Below, one piece after another: positions 56,971 to 64,000 of a DNA stretch of 64,000 bases (the stretch's first letter is position 1; every line of letters begins with the position of its first letter). Source of the DNA: Amphiura filiformis (lineage: Eukaryota; Echinodermata; Ophiuroidea; Amphilepidida; Amphiuridae); contig NC_092646.1 in assembly GCF_039555335.1 (NCBI RefSeq), positions 24,058,893 to 24,122,892 on the forward strand, given 5' to 3'. The notes beneath the pieces are model-generated. The model made no database searches, was not told the origin of the DNA, and saw only the letters and a program-made list of their open reading frames with translations. The position numbers and the translations under genes were made by a program.

Positions 56971-57111
56971 TTCTTCCTGTCCCTCCCAACAAAGCAATGT
57001 TTTGTGGACATGCATATCAGTGGTGTGGCTGTGGCCAAAAGAGGGCCTGTACACATGTTAGCAAAACAGTGTGCTACTGCTTCATCTGGCCAGTTTTTTA
57101 AACGAAATTGA
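56971..57111 (+). CDS. Possible orphan terminal exon, unrecognised
   Basis: After an acceptor-like 'tactttctag' the frame reads 46 residues including 'TKQCFVDMHISGVAVAKRGP' and 'MLAKQCATASSGQFF' before TGA. The composition looks coding, and the pattern is faintly like the end of a von Willebrand A-type fold, but that is a guess. A second frame just downstream (57090-57210, 'SREKAGYTNAYSASTTEEQL') is also open. It could be a decayed exon with a frameshift. Confidence 0.25.
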   Translation, partial: FFLSLPTKQCFVDMHISGVAVAKRGPVHMLAKQCATASSGQFFKRN

Positions 57112-57295
57112 AAACTTCGAAAATCAAAAGAAGCTGTGCCTCTCAAGAGAAAAAGCTGGCTACACTAATGCATACAGTGCTTCTACAACTGAAGAACAAC
57201 TGCAAGAACTTACATTTTTAGTTATTTTTCTGTTGAAAATTATGTCATACGTAATGTATATTATATGTCATTTTAACGGTGTTCATTTTTGGTAC

Positions 57296-57540
57296 ATATG
57301 TGACACGATCAAGGGGAATGAGTCGGATGTCGCTAATATTGATTTTGAGATATTGGCAAAGAAAGTGTTAAAATTCTTTTGTTTTATATTGTTTTCAGCG
57401 ATTGATAAATTGATGTAACTTTGCAAAGAAAAGTCGTATCAACATGGGGTTTTCAGTTTCTGAAAGCTCTAAATGTTCTCTTTAGAAACCTATGTAAAAC
57501 TCAGTTTCGACCAGGGTCGACATGTGACTCATTCCCCTTG
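57296..57540. mobile_element. MITE, 'tgtgac...gatcaagg' type, copy 2
   Basis: 'catatgtgacacgatcaagg' and 'ggaatgagtcggatgtcgc' face 'cgacatgtgactcattcccc' and 'ttgatcatgtcaca'. The core 'attgattttgagatat' is shared with copies at 6828 and 61035. Confidence 0.75.
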
Positions 57541-57774
57541 ATCATGTCACATTATTATGTTTCATACTGTAATTATGTTATGTTGTAAAATCATGACCAT
57601 GACTATTTGTTGTGGTGTTTGTTTGTTCCTTTATTTTTACCCACAAAGTTAAAAAGTGCTACTTAGCTTTGTTCAGCTCATAATATGTGACCTGCTATCA
57701 CGAAATCAGTGTAAAGTCGTAAGGTGTTAGTCACTCAAAACACCCTGGCTACTGTGTTGGTGTTCACTCACCTG

Positions 57775-58142
57775 TTAAGGGGGTACTACACCCCTCGATA
57801 AATCTGTGTCTATTTTTTGCATTTTTCTCAAAAACTAATAACACAGTGGTAACAAAAGTTATGTATATTATAGGGGCAAGGAATCCAATTACTACACTGG
57901 AATTTCAGTGACCGAAGACAATTGGTTTGTTATTTATGACCAGAAATGAGGTACCACTAGGATGTACCTCGTTTCCTATCATATATACTGAACCTCTTGT
58001 CTTGAGTCACTGAAATTTCAGTGTAGTAATTGGATTCCTTGCCCCAATAATATACATAACTTTTGTTACCAGTGTGTAATTATTTTTTGAGAAAAATGCA
58101 AAAATAGTCACAAATTTACCACATGGGTGTAGTACCCCTTAA
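57775..58142. mobile_element. TTAA-bordered MITE
   Basis: TTAA 'gggggtactacaccc' at the left and 'gggtgtagtacccc' TTAA at the right. Further in, 'aggaatccaattactacact' faces 'agtgtagtaattggattcct'. Non-coding. It sits inside a broader inverted repeat (about 57680-58420, 'atgtgacctgctatcacg'). Confidence 0.85.
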
Positions 58143-58657
58143 AGCCACTAAGTATGTCTGTATGTCCTTTGTGAATTGGGCACAATCGGCCATTCACAAA
58201 TGATAATACTACTGGCTTGTACAGGTGGCGGCAAACAAAGAACATCAACTTAGTCAGACCAAATATCTCAAAACTACCAACTCAACAAAATGAGTATAAA
58301 GTCGCAGCGACTTTACATTGTGGATTGATATGTAGTACGCAGCACTTAGATGCACAAAGTGTGTGACTAACATGTGCTCTTGTGATTTTACATGAGCGCA
58401 AGTTGGGACTTTACGGATGCGTACAGTAACAAAATATGAACAAAGTATATTAAAGTATTATTTATATTGGATATCAGAAATGGTTTAATTAACATTACTG
58501 ACCTGTGAATTGTAAATATCCCACAGAACCACAACTAAGGCTGAAAATAAATCAGAGGCTGAGATATGCTTAAAACGTCTTCCAGGTATTTTTCCGTTGC
58601 ACAGATAGACACAACAGCAAATATTTTCCCACCGAATTTGGGAAAACATTTTTGCAG

Positions 58658-58773
58658 CAACAAACATGGAGAAGAAGAATAAAGCCTTGAGCAAAGTTAA
58701 TCATTTGTGCGAAATATCTCTGCCCAGAACGAAATATCAAGGCAGAGAACTGAAAATTGAACCAAAGTTGTAG
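58658..58773 (+). CDS. Possible orphan terminal exon ending at the duplicated block
   Basis: After 'acatttttgcag' the plus strand is open to TAG at 58771-58773, with ATG at 58666: 'MEKKNKALSKVNHLCEISLP' followed by 'RTKYQGRELKIEPKL'. The composition looks coding, but I do not recognise the family. Its stop codon coincides with the first bases of the copied SKP2 3' flank. It may be chance. Confidence 0.25.
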
Positions 58774-59077
58774 GGTTTGTGAAAGAGATGACATGTAAGA
58801 AATATTCATACTTCCATTTATTTTGTTATTTCTTTTTTACTTTTATACTAGGTTGTTTGTACACATAATGTATTTGATAGAACTCATAAGGTGAAATATA
58901 TACTCATGAATATGTAATTTTACTAACATTTTACAAAAACAATGGACTATTTTTTGTTGAAATCCATACACCCCCTATGGAAGAATGGGTGACTCCATTT
59001 AAAATCTGCACCCCCTGTGTAGGAGATTAAAGTCATGTCTTCCATAGGGGGTGTATGGATTTCAACTGGAATAGCCC
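58771..59077. repeat. Duplicate of the SKP2 3' flank with its MITE
   Basis: 'gtagggtttgtgaaagagat' to 'tactaacattttacaaaaac' matches 54836-55018. The following 58944-59077 is a family A hairpin lacking part of one arm. The duplicate starts at the base before TAG. Confidence 0.85.
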
Positions 59078-60124
59078 AATATATTATGCAAAGGTAGACA
59101 AACACCTGTGAAAATTGTTGGACATTTTACACTGACCTTAAGACTAGCTTCTGTTAGTCAAAAATGGCTGCTGCTTCAATATTTATTTGGGTGAAGCAGG
59201 AGCTATACTAAAGCCAAGAATTCTCCGCGTTGCGGAATTCGGAGGTAAAGCGGAAAACGCATTTCTGAGAAAAAATATAAAAAATAAGCAAAAATGACAT
59301 AGAAAAATAAAAAAAATACAATTGATAAATAAATAAATAAAATACTAAATGAAATGGGTCTTCAAAATTCATCAAAATAAAGTAAAATCCGTCATAGATT
59401 TACCGTACAACGCCTGTCCTACCTCCCATTGCAGCCATGATACCCAATTCTTGTGAAATTTTATTATGTCAGAAATGTGATAAAATTACAAAGCGGAGAA
59501 AAGCAGAATTTAGCATTTGTAAAGCAGAAAATTCTTGGCTTTAAGCTATACTTCATATCTGATGGACCAGATGTTTATAAAATATTGTTAAGAACTTCAT
59601 GTATTTGTTATTATAAATGTTTTCCTCTTCACTTATCCACAATTTGTGCTAGAAAACAGCAGACTTGTTTTCATGAATCTGTAAAAGTGCTCCAGATACA
59701 AACATATTTTCCATAAACTTGCCAAACCAATTGAAATTGTCCCTTGGTGCCCTAAAAGTAAAATTTCAGATCTTCCTGGTGCCAATTAAATGGCTCCCGA
59801 TTATTTGCACCCTTCACCTTAATTGATTGGATCTGTCTGCAGTTTTCATTAATCCTTTCATTCCGTCTTTTAGCTGCATGTTGAGATGCAGTTCTGTAAA
59901 ATTACCGCTTGGCACTCAACTTTAGTACACAACTTTTTTACCACCTGGATTCTTAACATTCCTTCTATTGACCTTTTGCATGGCCATCTCAAAATGAGGT
60001 TCTACCCACAAAGTGCGCATTGTGTGTGCGTACGCCAAACCCGTGCCGTAATTACCGCATAAACTTCGCAAAATGCTAAGCCTTCTGGCACATTGCTAGA
60101 AAAGTGAGAGAAATAAAAATGCAC

Positions 60125-60180
60125 TTTTTGCGCATGCGTTTGCAGGGAGAACTTCGTTTTCATAACAATATGGCGGATCC
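60125..60180 (+). promoter_or_regulatory. Candidate TATA-less promoter (NRF1-like and YY1-like sites)
   Basis: 'tgcgcatgcgt' (60129-60139) matches the NRF1 palindrome, and 'aatatggcgg' (60167-60176) matches the YY1/initiator-proximal 'AAnATGGCGG' pattern, 28 bases apart. Together they often mark housekeeping transcription starts. A short first exon with ATG at 60170 or 60301 (donor 'gcgcag' + 'gtgag' near 60338) is conceivable. Inference only. Confidence 0.35.
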
Positions 60181-61034
60181 GTGCAAAAGCCAAATTCCAA
60201 GGGAATCTAGCTATTTTTTACAACTCAACTCAACTCGCTTGCCAGTCCTATAAACGCCGTGCCTATGTATATTATTTAGGACTGGCTTACGCCATTTTGG
60301 ATGTCAATGAGAAATACACACTTAACAATTTGCGCAGGTGAGAAATTTGTAACATTTTCTTCAAAAATGTCATCAATGTATATTAAATTGGTACCCACCT
60401 TATTGTGCTTGCTAATTAAAGACTCGGCTGAAACAGAAGTACCAAAAAGGCAAAATTATTGTGTTGCCGAATTCTGCACCCTTGAGGGTGCCAAAATGAA
60501 TCGGAAATAAGAATATCCGATCTTTACGATCAAAAACACAAAATTACAAGTTTAAACATACTATTGCCAAACAATATGGAATAGAATATAATTGACGTCA
60601 ACTTGTCAAATTATTGGAGAAAATATGTTCACCAAACATTGAGAAAGTGCGCAATCTAATTCCCATTCAAACGCGTGGGGAACTGAAAGTGCATAATCCA
60701 GGCTAGTTTTCTTAAAGTTTTTTTTAAAGATATTTAATGTTTCAGCCTTTGATTGAACTATGACAAATTTAACTTAATCAAAATAATTGGTCTTCTTTTA
60801 ATTAATGAATCGATAACATAATTGTAAAATGTATAGTAACCTGTATTATAACAAATTTTATACTGATACCAATAAATCTGCTTAAAACTAATATATTCTT
60901 TCCCGTGTTCATTTAATTATTACAGTGTGTAATTATGTGTACCCTCCAGGGGTAAGTTTTACAGAGAAACATGCATTTTATTGTCTCAACCCCATTAGCT
61001 CAATTTCATGTTTTCAAAAGCGCTCGATAGTAAG

Positions 61035-61295
61035 CACATATGTGACCCTCGGCACAACTGAGCCCGAAGTCGCCAATCATCATTTTTGAGATATTCAACC
61101 AAAATATTCTGCTTGAAATTAGCTTTAAAATGATGTATATCATGTCTATAGTACTTGACATTTAAGTAGTGAAAAATCAATAAAACAGTCAATAAATCCT
61201 TTGTTTCCTATTGTTTATTGTTAAGTTCAATGGAGCATATCTCAATAGTGGCACTGGCGACATCCGGGCTCAGTTGTGCCGAGGGGTCACATATG
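61035..61295. mobile_element. MITE, 'tgtgac' type, copy 3
   Basis: 'cacatatgtgaccctcggca' and 'caactgagcccgaagtcgcc' face 'ggcgacatccgggctcagtt' and 'gtgccgaggggtcacatatg'. It has the same layout as 6828-7087 and 57296-57540 but different arms. A CpG-rich patch without a recognisable gene follows at 61440-61700. Confidence 0.8.
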
Positions 61296-61802
61296 CTAAC
61301 TATCAAGTTTTTTATGGTTAAAATAAGGCCCTTCTGATGTTGAGATAGCAATAAAAAAAAGATATGGAGGGCTGAGGACACTATACGTCCACATAGAAGT
61401 ACAAAGTAAATAGACCTCGGAAACTGGAGGTATGAGAATAATTGTTTCAGCGCAATGCTTCTTTGGCGCGCCAACTGCTGCGCGATTTGTACACCATGCT
61501 CTTTACGCGTCGCGCTCGCGTGTGACGCAAAGCATCGACCCCCGATGCCACAGATTTGGTTTGTACTTCTTAAGTGGACAGACTGTACTCAACGTAGGCA
61601 GGCAAGGTGGGCTACCCTGTGTGCCTGTGAAAGTCCGCAAGATTGACTCAATGCTGACTTCATCATCAATCCATGGCATCACCTGTTGTTGCTTTGCAAG
61701 TCCAAAGTGTCACAAAATGTGGACCAGTGTAACATTAGGCACATGAATAGGGCCTGATAGCCATTGATGATTTTGTCTTATTTTATTTACATGTATATGG
61801 AA

Positions 61803-61972
61803 GCAGTGTTCGAAATATGCCTCAAAAAGTTACAGGCCAGCCGGGCTTGACCTTAAAAAGTTACCGGCCAGCCGGGCCGGGCAACTAGATGCCAGTCAGA
61901 AAAGTTACCGGCCAGGCCAAAAAGTTACAGGCCAATGGCCGGATGACCGGCCCTATTTCGAACGCTGTATGG
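61803..61972. mobile_element. Inverted-repeat element 'cagtgttcgaaat'
   Basis: 'gcagtgttcgaaatatgcct' faces 'cctatttcgaacgctgta'. Inside are several 'aaaagttaccggccag' units in tandem. Confidence 0.7.
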
Positions 61973-62324
61973 AAGTTAATGTTGTTGTAAATCTCTTTAT
62001 TATTTAATAAGATTTACAATTCAACAAATTCTGGTACAAAAATCACCAGGAAATGGCTGCAAAAAGCCTCGAGTCAGTATTTCCTGGAGCTCCAGCCATA
62101 ATGTAAATTAAATGTAAAACAATACTACCAAAAAAAGAATCAAACTTCTGCTGCCCTTTATGAATATGTACCAAAGACTTAATAAACACTCTTCATGTTT
62201 TATATCCAGCTTTACAGACAATGCAATCAAGAGTTGCAACTTTATTATAAAGTAGTATAAATTTTCTTTAAAACAGTGGCAAAATGATTGACTTGATTGT
62301 GAGGAAGCATAAACCATAAGGTCC

Positions 62325-62575
62325 ATATGCACAAAAGATAGTTAGATCTAGTCTAAATGGAATTTAGTACCAGGACTTGTCCAGGAGAAAGGACATTTTC
62401 CTTTACATTTTCTTAAGTTAATTTGTATTATTTTTGAACTTTGCATTTAAATCTGTAGAATTTACTAGCTACTCTAGGAAGGAAATAAGAGTAAAGGACA
62501 ATTCCTGATGGAACTAAATTCACTTAGTCCAGGTCTAACTTTAGATCCGGTCTAACTCTTTTGTGCATACGGATC
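62325..62575. mobile_element. Inverted-repeat element 'tatgcacaaaagatagttag'
   Basis: 'catatgcacaaaaga' with 'ttagatctagtctaaatgg' faces 'ttagatccggtctaact' with 'cttttgtgcatacgg'. Inner arms 'ggacttgtccagg' also pair. No coding capacity. Confidence 0.7.
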
Positions 62576-62588
62576 TAAGTATATATTC

Positions 62589-62790
62589 TTTCTCGTCTCA
62601 AGTGAGAGTAACACCATGTTGGAATTCAGTGGTAGATTTGAATTGTGTGTGCAAATCTAATCCCATGTGACATATACACATGTGCAGTAGAGTGATTTGT
62701 CCATAAGCTGGCCACCTGCGTAAATGCACCAATTCGAATCTGCCACTGCCAAATCCAAAATGGTGTTATTCTGAACTTGAGACGAGACAC
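62589..62790. mobile_element. Inverted-repeat element 'tctcgtctcaag'
   Basis: 'ctcgtctcaagtgagagtaa' with 'caccatgttggaattcagtg' faces 'ccactgccaaatccaaaatg' with 'gtgttattctgaacttgaga'. It is about 200 bp and lies immediately after the previous element. Confidence 0.7.
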
Positions 62791-63190
62791 ACTATAGAAT
62801 CTGATCAACCAGGCCATAGGAATTGTGAAATGGAGATACGAGTAAAACTAGTGTTGCATACAACACAAACAAGCCGGTCGGCAAAAAATACCACATGATA
62901 CACTAGGTATGAACATACGGACTCTCTGCTATGTTTTTCCTGGTTAATAAAAATTGTTGACGGTATTTTGTTTTAGACCGGAAACATTATACATGTAATA
63001 ACATGTAAATGTTGGGTTAAATATAAAGATCAAGAATACATTTTTAAAATGTTTTTGTAAAATATTTTGTCATCAGTTATGTTTTGCATCGCATTGTCAA
63101 AATGTTTTCTGAATGTCGTTAAAAAGTGTAAATACATTTTGTATTTCTGCAAAACATTTTGTGTTTGCTGGGATAAAAGTAAATGTTGGA

Positions 63191-63682
63191 AACAGGGTTC
63201 GCAGGTTTTTGCCACAGGTGGAAAAAAACGCGGTTTTAACCACTTGGCAAAAACAGTTTTTGCCGGCAAAAATGGCAAAAACTAAAAAAGTGATTCATAG
63301 TTCAGTTTTTTCATCTCAAAACAAATTATTAAGTTACAAAAATAAGTTCCTGAGTGTAACAAGGCCAGATTTTGTAATTATAAGTAATATATTCAGAAAT
63401 TAAAAGCATGCATTTTCATTGCTCAAGTGCAATTAACCAAAATGTGGCATGTATAAAATTAAAAAAATTTTCATTTCAAGGACTTGATGAGACAAAAAAT
63501 ATGTTGAATGATTCATTAAAAGTTGTGTGTTACTGTTTATGAGCTTTCTGTGCCACTTTTTAATATTTGAGTGAATATATGCGAGTTTTTGCCAGTTTTT
63601 GCCGGTTTAAACCAGGCAAAAACTGGCAAAAACAGTTTTTGCCAGGTTTTTGCCACTTTGCCGGCAAAAACCGAACCCTGGT
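63191..63682. mobile_element. Inverted-repeat element rich in 'tttttgcc'
   Basis: 'cagggttcgcaggtttttgc' at the left is mirrored by 'gcaaaaaccgaaccctg' at the right. Both ends contain several copies of 'gcaaaaactggcaaaaac' and its complement. The open frames at 63030-63403 lie inside and come from these repeats. Confidence 0.75.
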
Positions 63683-63727
63683 GGAAACCACCAATACCTT
63701 ATTTTGTGAACTAAATTTATCTTTCAG

Positions 63728-63953
63728 GTTCCAAGGGGTATTTTTGTGCTACGACTCTGAAAATGACCCCACAGGAAATAAGCAATTTAAACTTCTGAAA
63801 CATGTCTTATTTTGTTGCCACTGTGACCCTTTGAATGGAAAAGATGCAGATTTGAAAGTTACACTTAAACTAACGAACTTTTGCCGCTTTAACATCAGTT
63901 GGCCTGATGATGCATCCGAGATAGGATGTGAAATATTGCCACTCATCAAAAAC
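63728..63953 (+). CDS. Internal exon of an unrecognised gene
   Basis: Acceptor 'aatttatctttcag' and donor 'gtaagt' bound 226 bp that is open in only one sensible frame: one base completing a codon, then 75 codons, leaving in phase 0. It includes 'FQGVFLCYDSENDPTGNKQF', 'KHVLFCCHCDPLNGKDADL', 'VTLKLTNFCRFNISWPDDA' and 'GCEILPLIKN'. It is Cys-rich with no obvious membrane segment. I do not recognise the family. The gene continues beyond the right edge. Upstream exons could include the weak candidates at 56971 and 58658 or a start near 60170, but no phase evidence links them. Confidence 0.6.
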
Positions 63954-64000
63954 GTAAGTCCAGTAGATCAGATTATAATAATTTCACAGTTTTTTATACC

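Noticed and set aside
57071-57418. 115-residue frame as a gene
   Set aside because: Its second half runs into a MITE arm, with no splice or domain support. Only the adjacent 56971-57111 frame was kept, at low confidence.
61432-61746. CpG-rich 104-residue frame as a coding exon
   Set aside because: Two frames are equally open, with no recognisable motif and no convincing splice sites.
1-64000. CRISPR arrays, bacterial operons, prophage
   Set aside because: Split genes, spliceosomal introns, LINEs and MITEs show animal nuclear DNA. The tandem repeats have no regular spacer structure.

Overview
The window is AT-rich metazoan DNA: split genes with GT-AG introns, long introns full of inverted-repeat transposons (MITEs), degenerate non-LTR retrotransposons, a tRNA-type SINE, minisatellites and microsatellites. 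The gene content fits a marine invertebrate deuterostome (hemichordate, echinoderm or lancelet-like). That placement is an inference from an intron-poor HEPN/NB-ARC/TPR gene and the repeat style, and I cannot name the species.

Layout. 1-2.9 kb: an inverted-repeat transposon and a duplicated 260-bp repeat. 2.9-6.1 kb (minus): one long exon encoding a HEPN(DZIP3-like)-transmembrane-NB-ARC-TPR protein, probably an innate-immune STAND receptor. 10.4-19.5 kb (plus): the 3' end of the glycogen debranching enzyme gene AGL (glucosidase half). It includes a striking array of four tandem copies of one 88-bp exon separated by 53-56-bp spacers. The rest of AGL must lie left of the window, so the STAND gene may be nested antisense in an AGL intron. 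20-31.7 kb: gene-poor, mostly MITEs. 31.7-35.8 kb (minus): a complete three-exon NADAR-domain gene (193 aa). 36.5-37.6 kb: a 5'-truncated LINE. 41.5-54.8 kb (plus): nine exons of an F-box/LRR protein recognisable as SKP2. Its large sixth intron holds LINE fragments, MITEs and an antisense PHD-finger/DUF6589-like pseudogene carrying a frame-shifting 136-bp triplication. 55-64 kb: a mariner-like element nested inside a MITE, a duplicated copy of the SKP2 3' flank, more MITEs, weak orphan exons, and one convincing exon of an unrecognised gene at the right edge.

The genes do not form a pathway: glycogen breakdown, ADP-ribose/NAD-related glycosidase chemistry, ubiquitin-dependent cell-cycle control and a putative immune sensor lie side by side, as expected for an animal chromosome. 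The most interesting local theme is repeated small duplication of exon pieces: AGL exon array, AGL exon-3 tail, SKP2 F-box exon start, SKP2 3' flank, and the PHD/DUF6589 repeat. Coordinates come from reading splice sites and frames by eye. Protein names come from recognising conserved motifs, not from a search.
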